A stretch of 20,341 nt of DNA from NCBI GenBank assembly GCA_946887385.1, contig CAMPKU010000050.1, forward strand, positions 1 through 20,341. Reading direction: 5' to 3'. The stretch is from an uncultured Gammaproteobacteria bacterium (lineage in GTDB: Bacteria; Pseudomonadota; Gammaproteobacteria; Rariloculales; Rariloculaceae). Positions 13,167 through 20,341 of the stretch are shown one piece after another. Position 1 is the first letter of the stretch. Each line of letters begins with the position of its first letter. Position numbers and translations under genes: made by a program. Below the pieces are notes generated by a model. It was not told the DNA's origin, made no database searches, and saw nothing but the letters and a program-made list of their open reading frames with translations.

Positions 13167-14099
13167 ATGTCCAGAGATCGGTTCTGGTCCACGAAGTTCG
13201 CACCGCTGCGCTACGCCGTCGCTTGGCTCGGGTACGCGTGGATGCGCCTCGCCGTGCTCATGCCGTACCGCGTGCAGATGGCGCTCGGCCGGGCCGTGGG
13301 CCGGGCGGCGTACACGCTGCTGCGCAAGCGGCGCAGGATCGCGGCGCGCAATATCGGCGCGTGCCTGCCGCACCTGCCCGCCGACACTCGAGCCGGCATA
13401 CTCAAAGAGCACTTCGAGTCCCTGGGGCTGTCGATGGTCGAGATGGCGATGGGCTGGTTCGGCCCGGCCGAGGCCGTGCGCCGGCGCATCGACGTGGAAG
13501 GCGCCGAGCACCTCGCTGCAGCGCTCGCCAAGGGCAAAGGCGTGATCTTGTTCTCCGCGCACTTCACCACGTTCGAATTCTTCTGGGCGGCGCTCAAGCC
13601 GCTCTGCACGAAGCTCTGCGGCATGTACAAGTGGCAGCGCAATCCCGTCATGAACCGGGTCATGAACCGGGGCCGGGGGCGCTACTTCGACTTGCTGTTC
13701 GCGAAAGACAACGTTCGGGAAATGCTGCGGTGTCTGCGCAGCAACGGCGTGGTGTGGTACGCGTCGGATCAGAGTTACGGCGGCAAGGGCAGCGTGCTGC
13801 TGCCGTTCTTCGGCGAGCCGGCCATGACCAACACCGCCATCGGCCGCATCGCCAAAGCCAGCGGCGCCGCCGTCTTGCCCTACTTCTGCCGCAGACTGCC
13901 GACGAACCGCTACGTAATGAGCATCGCCGCGCCGCTGCCGGGACTGCCGAGCGGCGACGACGTGGCCGACACGCGCGCGCTGACGAAGGTGCTCGAAGAC
14001 TATATCCGCACGTGCCCCGAGCAGTACTGGTGGATTCACCAGCGGTTCAAAGGGCGGCCCGCGCCGCTGCCGGATCTGTATGCCGCGTCCGCACCCTGA
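13167..14099 (+). CDS. LpxL/LpxM-family lipid A late acyltransferase (first of two)
   Basis: This 310-aa inner-membrane-associated acyltransferase is of the HtrB/MsbB (LpxL/LpxM) family, which transfers secondary acyl chains to lipid A precursors. The HX4(D/E) catalytic motif is HFTTFE (His132, Glu137). Other family marks are the hydrophobic N-terminal anchor (about 14-34), NIGACLP, GMYKWQRNP, WYASDQSYGGKGS and LLPFFGEPAMTNT, plus CPEQYWWIHQRFKGRP near the end. It lacks the PRYW start of LpxL seen in the next gene, so it may be the LpxM-like or a divergent partner. The ribosome site is unclear; the ATG at 13167 is the first sensible start. It is 25 bases from the second acyltransferase gene and likely co-transcribed. 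Confidence 0.92.
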   Translation: MSRDRFWSTKFAPLRYAVAWLGYAWMRLAVLMPYRVQMALGRAVGRAAYTLLRKRRRIAARNIGACLPHLPADTRAGILKEHFESLGLSMVEMAMGWFGPAEAVRRRIDVEGAEHLAAALAKGKGVILFSAHFTTFEFFWAALKPLCTKLCGMYKWQRNPVMNRVMNRGRGRYFDLLFAKDNVREMLRCLRSNGVVWYASDQSYGGKGSVLLPFFGEPAMTNTAIGRIAKASGAAVLPYFCRRLPTNRYVMSIAAPLPGLPSGDDVADTRALTKVLEDYIRTCPEQYWWIHQRFKGRPAPLPDLYAASAP

Positions 14100-14124
14100 C
14101 GAGCCCACGGCGAGCTGACAGCCC

Positions 14125-15060
14125 GTGAAATTTCCGGAAGAGCTTTCGCTGAAGCCGTTTTGGGCGCCTCGCTACTGGCCGATGTGGGCGCTGCTCGCAT
14201 TCATGCACGGCGCGGCCAAACTGCCGCGTTCTTGGCAGGCGCGCGTGGGCCGCGCGCTGGGCGTACTGCTGCGGCGCTTGAAGCGGCGCGAGCTGCGCGT
14301 CGCAGAGCGCAACCTCGAGCTGTGCTTCGGAGCACTCACTGCGACGGAGCGCCGCCGGTTGCTCGATGAGCATTTCGCGGCCGTCGGCACGTCATTCGTA
14401 GAGATGGGAATCGGTTGGTTCACGCCGATCGACCGGCTGCTCGAACGCGTGACGATCCACGGCCGCGAGCATCTCGATCGAGCATTCGAACGAGGCCGCG
14501 GCGTGCTGCTGTTCGGGGCTCACTTCACCACGCTCGAGGTGGGCGTGGCGGTGCTTCAGTCGCTCGCGCCGCGCACCAGCTGCATGTATCGGCCGCAACG
14601 CAATGCCATGATGGACGTGATGATTCGCCGCGGCCGGCATCGGTTCGCGAAGCAGCAGATTCCGCGCGACAACGTGCGCGCGTTATTGCGTAACTTGCAC
14701 CACAACTACGCCGTCGTGTACCTGCCGGATCAAACGTATCTCGGCAAGCAAAGCGAGCTCTTGCCGTTCTTCGGCGAGCTCGCCGTCACGAATACCGCCA
14801 CGAGCAAGCTCGCCGCCATCAGCGGCGCGACGGTGTTGCCCTATTTCTTCCGCCGCTTGCCGGGCGGCGATTATCGCGTGGATATCGGCGCTCCGCTCGC
14901 CGGCTTTCCGAGCGAGTCGCCCATCCAGGACACGCAACGGCTGTTCGGCCTACTCGAGGACTACATTCGCTTGGCCCCCGAGCAATACCTGTGGCTTTAC
15001 AAGAAGTTCAAGGGCCGGCCGGCGCCGCTCCCCGACGTGTACGCCCGTTCGCGGGAGTAG
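14125..15060 (+). CDS. lpxL: LpxL-type lipid A acyltransferase (second of two)
   Basis: This 311-aa paralogue of the preceding gene has the LpxL-like start (LKPFWAPRYWPMW), an N-terminal hydrophobic anchor (about 18-33) and ERNLELCFG (61-69), which mirrors RNLELCF of E. coli LpxL. The catalytic motif is HFTTLE (His133, Glu138). CMYRPQRNAMMD, YLPDQTYLGKQSELLPFFGE and APEQYLWLYKKFKGRPAPLPD complete the signature. It probably adds a secondary acyl chain to Kdo-lipid IVA; the chain length is not readable. The start is a GTG at 14125 with a poor ribosome site. It is in tandem with the first gene on the plus strand. Confidence 0.93.
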   Translation: MKFPEELSLKPFWAPRYWPMWALLAFMHGAAKLPRSWQARVGRALGVLLRRLKRRELRVAERNLELCFGALTATERRRLLDEHFAAVGTSFVEMGIGWFTPIDRLLERVTIHGREHLDRAFERGRGVLLFGAHFTTLEVGVAVLQSLAPRTSCMYRPQRNAMMDVMIRRGRHRFAKQQIPRDNVRALLRNLHHNYAVVYLPDQTYLGKQSELLPFFGELAVTNTATSKLAAISGATVLPYFFRRLPGGDYRVDIGAPLAGFPSESPIQDTQRLFGLLEDYIRLAPEQYLWLYKKFKGRPAPLPDVYARSRE

Positions 15061-15067
15061 ACTAGCG

Positions 15068-15085
15068 GCCGAACGCGCGTTCGGC
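15068..15085. repeat. 18-bp perfect palindrome upstream of mscL
   Basis: GCCGAACGC-GCGTTCGGC is a perfect dyad in the 60 bases between lpxL and mscL, 35 bases before the mscL ATG. As RNA it would form a 7-bp stem with a 4-nt loop, but no T-run follows, so it could be a terminator remnant, an operator or a leader structure. The palindrome is directly seen; its role is open. Confidence 0.5.
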
Positions 15086-15120
15086 GCGGCCGTCACTATC
15101 CGAAGCAGGGGGGGAGAAGA

Positions 15121-15543
15121 ATGCTAAAAGAGTTCAAAGAGTTCGCGATGCGCGGCAATGTCATGGACATGGCCGTCGGCATCATCATCGGCGCGGCGTT
15201 CGGCAAGATCGTCACGTCGCTCGTCAACGACGTGGTCATGCCGCCGATCGGACTGCTCATGGGGAACGCCGACTTCAGCGATCTGTTCGTCAACCTGTCG
15301 ATGGGTCAGACGTTCGCGAGCGTTGCGGAAGCGGAAGCCGCCGGCGCACCGATCATCAAGTACGGGATGTTCATCAATACCGTGCTCGACTTCGTGATCG
15401 TGGCGTTTGCGATCTTCCTGCTCATCCGCGCCTTGAACAGGCTCAAGCGCAAGCAGGAAGCCGCGCCGCCGCCGCCACCGCCGGCGCCCACAGCGGAAGA
15501 GAAGCTGCTCGCCGAGATTCGCGATCTGCTGCGGGCGCGCTAA
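15121..15543 (+). CDS. mscL: Large-conductance mechanosensitive channel MscL
   Basis: This 140-aa pentameric inner-membrane channel opens under membrane tension to release solutes in hypo-osmotic shock. The N-terminal amphipathic helix ([20 protein letters not shown]) leads into the pore helix TM1 (about 14-45, [26 protein letters not shown]). A periplasmic loop follows, then TM2 (about 85-107, [20 protein letters not shown]). A proline run (PPPPPPAP) separates TM2 from the C-terminal helical bundle ([12 protein letters not shown]). The ATG has GGGGAG-type sequence upstream. Its stop overlaps the kdkA stop tail to tail. Confidence 0.97.
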   Translation: MLKEFKEFAMRGNVMDMAVGIIIGAAFGKIVTSLVNDVVMPPIGLLMGNADFSDLFVNLSMGQTFASVAEAEAAGAPIIKYGMFINTVLDFVIVAFAIFLLIRALNRLKRKQEAAPPPPPPAPTAEEKLLAEIRDLLRAR

Positions 15544-16253
15544 CGCCGGCCGTAACCGGCCTGAAGCTCCGCCCAGGCATCGGCGTCGAACTCGGTGCCG
15601 GTCTCGAGGGCGACTTTCCGCAGCGAGCGGTTGAAGCGCTCCAGGCCGGCGCGTTGCCAGGCGCCCGGCGGCTTACGCTGCGCGTTGTCGAAGTCGACGA
15701 GAAACGGATTGCCTGCGCCGTCGAGCAACACGTTGTGCGCCGTGAGGTCGGGATGGTCCACGCCGCGGTCGTGGACGGCGCGAATCATGGCGCCGATGTG
15801 CCGCCAGCAGCCGGCCGGCGCGCCCCCTTGCGCAATAAACGACGACAGCTTGCGCGTATCGGGCAAATACGCCGTGATGATGTCGGCGGTGTAGATGACG
15901 CCGGTTCGATAAACGTGTGCGGCCACGGGGGTGGGCACCGGAAGCCCATGCGCGCGCAGACTCTTGAGCAATCGCCACTCGCGAAACGCGCGGGTGCGGT
16001 CGGCGCCGGTCCAAAGGTAATGATCGTCGATGAACCGAGCGACGAGCCCGCCGCGCCGGTAGTGCCGTAATACCCACGTTTCGCCGCTGCGCTCGACGAT
16101 GAGCACGGTACCGCGGCCCGAGGTCTCGATCGCAACGGCGCCGGCCCGGCGCCATTCATCGGGATCGAACCAGTCGGCAGCCGGCGTCTCGTCACGCTCC
16201 GCCGCCGTCAGCATCACGTGACGGCCGTTCGCGATGACCCTTTCGTCGCTCAT
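15540..16253 (-). CDS. kdkA: 3-deoxy-D-manno-octulosonic acid (Kdo) kinase
   Basis: This 237-aa protein is a KdkA-type kinase of the WaaP/KdkA group, which phosphorylates the Kdo residue linked to lipid A at the cytoplasmic face. The N-lobe has [23 protein letters not shown], where the last segment is the family hallmark; REWRLL helix follows. The catalytic loop is [14 protein letters not shown] (His167, Asp169, Asn174) and the metal-binding DFD is at 187-189. It overlaps waaF by an ATGA quartet, so the two are translationally coupled within the core-LPS operon. KdkA-bearing organisms usually make lipid A with a single phosphorylated Kdo; that is family inference for this genome. Confidence 0.9.
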   Translation of the reverse strand: MSDERVIANGRHVMLTAAERDETPAADWFDPDEWRRAGAVAIETSGRGTVLIVERSGETWVLRHYRRGGLVARFIDDHYLWTGADRTRAFREWRLLKSLRAHGLPVPTPVAAHVYRTGVIYTADIITAYLPDTRKLSSFIAQGGAPAGCWRHIGAMIRAVHDRGVDHPDLTAHNVLLDGAGNPFLVDFDNAQRKPPGAWQRAGLERFNRSLRKVALETGTEFDADAWAELQAGYGRR

Positions 16254-17302
16254 GACTGGCCTTCCGTAGCGTGGCTCGTGCGCAGCGCTTCGACGGCGCG
16301 CTCGACGGCAGCGGCACTAAGATCGTTCAGACAGCGCATGTGCTTCAGCGGGCAGTCCCGGGCGAAGCATGGGCTGCATTCGAGCTCGAGCGAAACGACG
16401 GCCGCCGCGTCGGTGAGCGGCGGCGTGAGCTTCGGCGAAGACGAGCCGTAGATGGCGACGACGGGCGCGCCGGCTGCCGCCGCCACGTGCAGCAAGCCGG
16501 AGTCGTTGCTGACGGCCACGTAGGCCGCGGCGAGCAGATCCACGACATCCGCCAGCGACGTGGCGCCGCACAAATTGCGAACGCGTGGATTTTTGGCCTG
16601 CGCCGCCACTTCGTCGCCGATCGCTCGCTCTTTCGAGGAGCCGAGCACGACGACGTCGGCATCGGCGTCGGCGAGCGTCGCGGCCAGCGCGCCGTACCGT
16701 GCCGCCGGCCAGCGCTTCGCGGCACCGTATTCCGCGCCCGGCATCAGCGCCGCCAGCGGCGCGTGCGGCCGCAGCCCGTGCGCAGCACGCAGCCGCTCGA
16801 GGTTGCGGGGATCCGCAGTGAGCCGCGGCCGCAGCGCCGGCGGCAGCTGCTCGGGCGGCGCCTCCCCGCGTGCCAGGCCGAGTGCGATGAAGCGCTTCAC
16901 GGTCTGGTCGAGCCCGGCGTGGAGCGCGCGCACGTCGTTCAGCAACCCGTACCGCCATTCGCCGCGATAGCCCGTGCGCAGCGGCACCTTCGCAAACCAC
17001 GGCACGAGCGCGGCTTTGGCCGAGCGCGGCAGCACGATCGCGCGCCCATAACGCTCGCCGCGCAGCGCTCGCCCCAAGGCTCGCCGTCGGCCGAGCGCAA
17101 GCTCGCCGTGGCCCACCCGAAGCTCGATTCCTCGTGCAACTTCCGGCATGCGCGCGAGCACGGGCAAGGACCACGGCGGCGCCACGACATGGATTTCTGC
17201 CGCCGGAGATCGTTGCCGCAGCAGCTTATACAGCGCCTGCGCCATCACCATGTCGCCCACCCACGAAGGGCCGACGACGAGCACCTTGTCCCGCTCCGTC
17301 AC
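16250..17302 (-). CDS. waaF: ADP-heptose:LPS heptosyltransferase II
   Basis: This 350-aa GT-B glycosyltransferase transfers the second L-glycero-D-manno-heptose onto the LPS inner core. [10 protein letters not shown] (11-20) at the N-terminus, [13 protein letters not shown] (187-199) at the domain junction, [12 protein letters not shown] (265-276), [12 protein letters not shown] (285-296) and the cysteine-rich [16 protein letters not shown] (309-324) are the WaaF signatures. The start is a GTG overlapping the hldD stop (GTGA), and its own stop overlaps the kdkA start (ATGA), so hldD-waaF-kdkA behave as one coupled unit. No waaC (heptosyltransferase I) is seen in the window. Confidence 0.96.
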   Translation of the reverse strand: MTERDKVLVVGPSWVGDMVMAQALYKLLRQRSPAAEIHVVAPPWSLPVLARMPEVARGIELRVGHGELALGRRRALGRALRGERYGRAIVLPRSAKAALVPWFAKVPLRTGYRGEWRYGLLNDVRALHAGLDQTVKRFIALGLARGEAPPEQLPPALRPRLTADPRNLERLRAAHGLRPHAPLAALMPGAEYGAAKRWPAARYGALAATLADADADVVVLGSSKERAIGDEVAAQAKNPRVRNLCGATSLADVVDLLAAAYVAVSNDSGLLHVAAAAGAPVVAIYGSSSPKLTPPLTDAAAVVSLELECSPCFARDCPLKHMRCLNDLSAAAVERAVEALRTSHATEGQS

Positions 17303-18270
17303 GGACGCGCGCCGAGCGCGTCGAGGTAGTCCTTGATTCCGGCGTGCACGTCGCGGAACGGCCGCGCATACCCGGCAGCGCGCAGCGCCGTGATGTCGGC
17401 TTCGGTGAAGCTCTGATAGCGCGACTTGAGCTCGTCCGGAAACGGGATGTAGCGCACGGCGCCCTTACCGTGCCAGGCAATGATGGCGTTGGCCACGTCG
17501 TTGAAGGTGGCGCTCGCGCCCGTGCCCACGTTGAAGACGCCGGATGTGCGCCGCTCGTAGAACCACAGGTTCACGTCCACGACGTCGTCTACGTGCACGA
17601 AGTCGCGCCGTTGCTCGCCGGCTGCGTAGCCGCCGCTGCCCTCGAACAGGCGCGCCTCGCCCGTCGCCGCCACTTGGCCGTGCAAGTGAAACGCCACGCT
17701 CGCCATCGGACCCTTGTGCCCTTCGCCTGGACCGTACACGTTGAAGTAGCGCAAGCCCACGACGGGCGGGCGGCCCTTCGCCGCTTTGCGACGGCCGCGA
17801 ACCGGATTCAGCCGGCGGCGCACGTACGCGTCGAACAACAGCTTCGAATAGCCGTACACGTTCAACGGCTGCTCGGCCGCGCTGTCGTTCTCCCTGAATG
17901 TCGTGCTGGCTCCGTAGACGGCCGCCGACGACGCATAAATCAGCGGGACGCGCTCGGCGAGGCAATACTCGAGGATCTCGACGGAATAGCGATAGTTCGT
18001 CTCCATCATGTAGCGGCCGTTCCACTCGGTGGTCACGGCGCAGGCGCCCTGATGGAAGATTGCGTCGAGCCTGCCGAGCTCGCCGTTCTTTAGCCGCGTA
18101 AGGAACTCGGACTTGTCGAAGTAGTCGGCGATTTTGCAATCGACGAGATTGACGAACTTGCGCCCGTCGCTCAAATCGTCCACGACGACGACATCGTCGT
18201 GACCGCGGCGATTCAGCTCGCGGACCAGATTGCTGCCGATGAAACCGGCGCCCCCGGTGACGACGATCAT
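17299..18270 (-). CDS. hldD: ADP-L-glycero-D-manno-heptose 6-epimerase
   Basis: This 323-aa short-chain dehydrogenase/reductase of the extended type epimerises ADP-D-glycero- to ADP-L-glycero-manno-heptose, the donor used by WaaF. The NADP site is [11 protein letters not shown] (5-15), the catalytic pair is Tyr139 and Lys143 in YGYSK, with Ser115/116 of [52 protein letters not shown] and [11 protein letters not shown] are typical HldD segments. The gene lies 16 bases after the zinc-ribbon gene and overlaps waaF, placing donor synthesis and transfer in one transcript. Confidence 0.97.
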   Translation of the reverse strand: MIVVTGGAGFIGSNLVRELNRRGHDDVVVVDDLSDGRKFVNLVDCKIADYFDKSEFLTRLKNGELGRLDAIFHQGACAVTTEWNGRYMMETNYRYSVEILEYCLAERVPLIYASSAAVYGASTTFRENDSAAEQPLNVYGYSKLLFDAYVRRRLNPVRGRRKAAKGRPPVVGLRYFNVYGPGEGHKGPMASVAFHLHGQVAATGEARLFEGSGGYAAGEQRRDFVHVDDVVDVNLWFYERRTSGVFNVGTGASATFNDVANAIIAWHGKGAVRYIPFPDELKSRYQSFTEADITALRAAGYARPFRDVHAGIKDYLDALGARP

Positions 18271-18286
18271 GGCGGCAGTGCGCCGG

Positions 18287-18508
18287 CTAACGGGCAGCTT
18301 CCTCGAGCAAGCGATACGTTGAGCTGCAATACGGGCACTTCGCTTCGCCCGTGGCCTCGACCGGCAAGTACACCTTCGGATGGGAGTTCCAGAGGTACAT
18401 GCTCGGCAACGGACAGTGCAGCGGCAAGTCTGCGCGCGTGATCTCGTACACGCGCTCGGCGTTCGCCGTGCTCAAGTTTTCCTGCACTCCGCCGTGACGT
18501 TGCCGCAC
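18287..18508 (-). CDS. Zinc-ribbon (zf-CHCC) domain protein
   Basis: This 73-aa protein carries a zf-CHCC domain: Cys32, His43, Cys58 and Cys61 in LHCPLP...[10 protein letters not shown]...[12 protein letters not shown], the arrangement of the NDUFS6-like family found in many proteobacteria next to waaF/ilvE genes. I place the start at the GTG at 18508 because AGGAG lies eight bases upstream; the frame remains open to 19072 but that part is antisense to glnE-like sequence. Function is unknown; a structural or redox role is sometimes proposed. It precedes hldD by 16 bases and follows glnE by 50. Confidence 0.85.
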   Translation of the reverse strand: MRQRHGGVQENLSTANAERVYEITRADLPLHCPLPSMYLWNSHPKVYLPVEATGEAKCPYCSSTYRLLEEAAR

Positions 18509-18558
18509 CGCTCGCTCTCCTGGCTTACGAGGCCCGGGATTATACCCGCGCCGCCGGC

Positions 18559-20341
18559 CTATTCGCTCTCGACGCCGGCGAACACTTCGCGCCAAACGCC
18601 GCTCACGATCTCGCGCACGGCCGCAAGCTCGTCGGCGGGGACCACGCGTCCGCCTTCGTCGAGCGCCAGCTCGTGGATGCGCTGCCGTAGCGTGAGATAC
18701 GCCTGCTTGAGCTGCCGGCAACGGTCGGACGGCACGAGTCCGGCGCGTTCGAGCGCCTCGAGCTGGCGAATATTGTCGGGGTACTCGACGAGCTCGGGAT
18801 GATCGCCGGAGTGCGCCAGCACCCAGTAGTCGACGAGAAACTCGATGTCGGCGATTCCGCCTTCGTCTTGCTTCACGTCGAACGAGCCGGCCGTCGCGAG
18901 CGAGAGCTCCTCGCGCATCCTGCGGCGCATCTTCACGATCTCGCTTTTGAGCTTGTCGCGGTGGACATGCGCCACGAGCACGTCGCGACGAATAGCCTCG
19001 AACGCCGCACACACTTCCGGCGAGCCCGCGAGCGCTCGGCTGCGCAGCAGCGCCTGATGCTCCCAAACCCAAGCGTCTTCGATCTGGTAGCGGCGAAAGC
19101 CTTCGAGGCTCGATACGAGGAGACCGGACCCGCCGCTTGGACGCAGCCGGATGTCCACCTCGTACAAGCGGCCCGAGCTCGTCTGAATCGACAGAAAGTG
19201 GATGAGCCGCTGCACGAGCCGGCCGAAGAAGCGTTCATTTTCGACCGGCGGACTGCCGTCGGTCTCCTGCTGCGCGCCGCTCGAGTCGTGCAAAAAAACC
19301 AAATCGAGATCGGAGCCGTAGCCGAGCTCGAGACCGGCGAGCTTGCCGTAGCCGATCACGGCAAATCCGGCTTCGCGGGGCGGCGGGCCGCAACGCGGCG
19401 TACCGTGCTTCGCCACCAGCTCGCGCCGCGCCGTACGCAACGAACACTCGAGCACGAGCTCGGCCGTGTCGGTGAGCCGGTCGCTGACTTTCATCAACGG
19501 CAACGAACCGAGCCGGTCCGCCACCGCGATGCGAAAAATCGCCGTGCGCTGGAACACGCGGATAGCGTCGAGCATGGCTTCGACGTCGTCCTCGATTCCC
19601 CGAGTAGCGCGCTCGAGCAGCGCGGCGAGCTCCTCGCGCGACGGCGGCGTATCGAACACGCGGTTGTCGAGCAGCTCGTCGAGCAACAACGGCTGTTCGG
19701 CGATCTGCCGCGCGAGCCATGCGCTTTCGCCCACGAGCGTGAGCAGCCGCTCGAGGGCGGCGGGATTTTCGGTGAGCAGCGCCAGATAAGCGCTGCGTCG
19801 CGCCACGGCGCGGAACACCGGCACCACGCGCTCCAGGGTTTTCAGCGCCGCCGGCCGCTGCGCCACCGCGGCCAGCGTGCGCACCATCGCGGCCGCCAGC
19901 CGCTGCCGCCCCACTTCGTCCATGCGCTGATACACGCCGCCGTGGCGTAGATCCTGGAGCAAGTTCCGCGCGGCCTCGTCCGCAGCCAACGGCGTACCGG
20001 CGAGCAGCGCCGCTACGTCGCCCGTGGCCCAAGCCGCGGACAGCGGCTCGGCTTCGGCGCGCTCGCCGCCCGCGGCGTCCCAGGCCACGCGCTGGAACTC
20101 GCCGTCGACGATGGCGCGCTGCTCGCCCAGGCGCTCGTACAGGGCCGCCCAGCTCTGCTCGCGCATGGCGTACACGAGCCGCGCGCGATCCTCGGCGTCG
20201 GCGGGCAGCTCGTGCGTCTGCGCGTCGTTCAACGCTTGAATGCGGTTTTCGACCGTGCGCAGATACCGATACGCCGTGGCAAGCGCCGCCACCGTCTCGG
20301 CCGGCAACTGCCGATCGCCGGCAAGCAGCGGCAACGCCTTC
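18559..20341 (-). CDS. glnE: Bifunctional glutamine synthetase adenylyltransferase/adenylyl-removing enzyme (partial, C-terminal part)
   Basis: GlnE adds and removes AMP on glutamine synthetase in response to PII signals. The window shows about 594 codons of its C-terminal part; the frame runs off the right edge, so the 5' end and most of the N-terminal adenylyl-removing domain are missing. Visible at the start is TAYRYLRTVENRIQ, from the end of the removase domain. After a helical linker comes the adenylyltransferase domain: GYGKLAGLELGYGSDLDLVF (about 19300-19360, minus strand) holds the paired catalytic aspartates, with YEVDIRLRPSGGSG, EHQALLRSRALAG and DVKQDEGGIADIEF after it. No frameshift is seen. 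A full-length GlnE is about 900-1000 aa. It lies upstream of the LPS cluster, as in pseudomonads, where ilvE follows it; here ilvE is absent. Confidence 0.96.
   Translation of the reverse strand, partial: KALPLLAGDRQLPAETVAALATAYRYLRTVENRIQALNDAQTHELPADAEDRARLVYAMREQSWAALYERLGEQRAIVDGEFQRVAWDAAGGERAEAEPLSAAWATGDVAALLAGTPLAADEAARNLLQDLRHGGVYQRMDEVGRQRLAAAMVRTLAAVAQRPAALKTLERVVPVFRAVARRSAYLALLTENPAALERLLTLVGESAWLARQIAEQPLLLDELLDNRVFDTPPSREELAALLERATRGIEDDVEAMLDAIRVFQRTAIFRIAVADRLGSLPLMKVSDRLTDTAELVLECSLRTARRELVAKHGTPRCGPPPREAGFAVIGYGKLAGLELGYGSDLDLVFLHDSSGAQQETDGSPPVENERFFGRLVQRLIHFLSIQTSSGRLYEVDIRLRPSGGSGLLVSSLEGFRRYQIEDAWVWEHQALLRSRALAGSPEVCAAFEAIRRDVLVAHVHRDKLKSEIVKMRRRMREELSLATAGSFDVKQDEGGIADIEFLVDYWVLAHSGDHPELVEYPDNIRQLEALERAGLVPSDRCRQLKQAYLTLRQRIHELALDEGGRVVPADELAAVREIVSGVWREVFAGVESE

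Noticed and set aside
13128..14108. Minus-strand 326-aa open frame and overlapping plus-strand frames at 13151-14128
   Set aside because: Frame shadows of the lipid A acyltransferase gene, which has the HX4E motif.
18509..19072. N-terminal extension of the zinc-ribbon frame
   Set aside because: It overlaps glnE out of frame and is arginine-rich; a good AGGAG-GTG start lies at 18508.
18799..19950. A 383-aa plus-strand open frame
   Set aside because: Antisense to glnE, whose motifs are intact; the product has no recognisable domain.
1..20341. tRNA, rRNA, CRISPR, IS elements, integrase, attachment sites
   Set aside because: No tandem repeats with spacers, transposase or integrase motifs, terminal inverted repeats or tRNA T-arm patterns were found by reading; a tRNAscan or Infernal run could overturn this.

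Overview
The window looks like a stretch of chromosome from a high-GC gammaproteobacterium. Three things point that way: the gene order pilT/pilU | yggS-yggT-DUF4426 lipoprotein, as in pseudomonads; a lipopolysaccharide-core cluster next to glnE; and proteins whose nearest remembered relatives are gamma- and betaproteobacterial. I cannot name a genus. I saw no phage, insertion sequence, integron, CRISPR array, tRNA or rRNA. It reads as densely packed core genome with a few uncharacterised small genes.

Layout. (1) 57-3386, minus strand: three tandem type IV pilus retraction ATPases, pilT, pilU and a second PilU-like paralogue. (2) 3472-5346, plus strand: yggS (PLP homeostasis), yggT (membrane protein) and a DUF4426-type lipoprotein. 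(3) 5354-8859, minus strand: a 59-aa small ORF and an 88-aa membrane protein, then htpG (Hsp90) from its own sigma-32-like promoter, then an alpha/beta hydrolase and a TerB-like protein; the last three have overlapping ends. (4) 9004-9792, plus strand: an orphan ParA ATPase, ending tail to tail with a 73-aa unknown. (5) 9789-13034, minus strand: htpX (membrane protease, with a sigma-32-like promoter), an L,D-transpeptidase, ppnN (nucleotide nucleosidase) and the 73-aa unknown. (6) 13167-15543, plus strand: two tandem lipid A acyltransferases and mscL. (7) 15540-20341, minus strand: glnE (cut by the window edge), a zinc-ribbon protein, hldD, waaF and kdkA.

How the parts fit. Much of the window serves the cell envelope: pilus retraction, lipid A acylation, heptose synthesis and transfer, Kdo phosphorylation, peptidoglycan cross-linking or protein anchoring, membrane protein quality control and osmotic safety release. 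A second theme is stress and regulation: two heat-shock genes each have a recognisable sigma-32-type promoter, PpnN belongs to a family regulated by (p)ppGpp in E. coli, and GlnE tunes glutamine synthetase. Several start sites were moved from the longest ORF on ribosome-binding-site or overlap evidence: yggT, the lipoprotein, terB, the hydrolase, the 88-aa membrane protein and the zinc ribbon. The least explained items are the third retraction ATPase, the 59-aa/88-aa pair upstream of htpG, the orphan ParA and the 73-aa protein. No intergenic stretch exceeds 300 bases.
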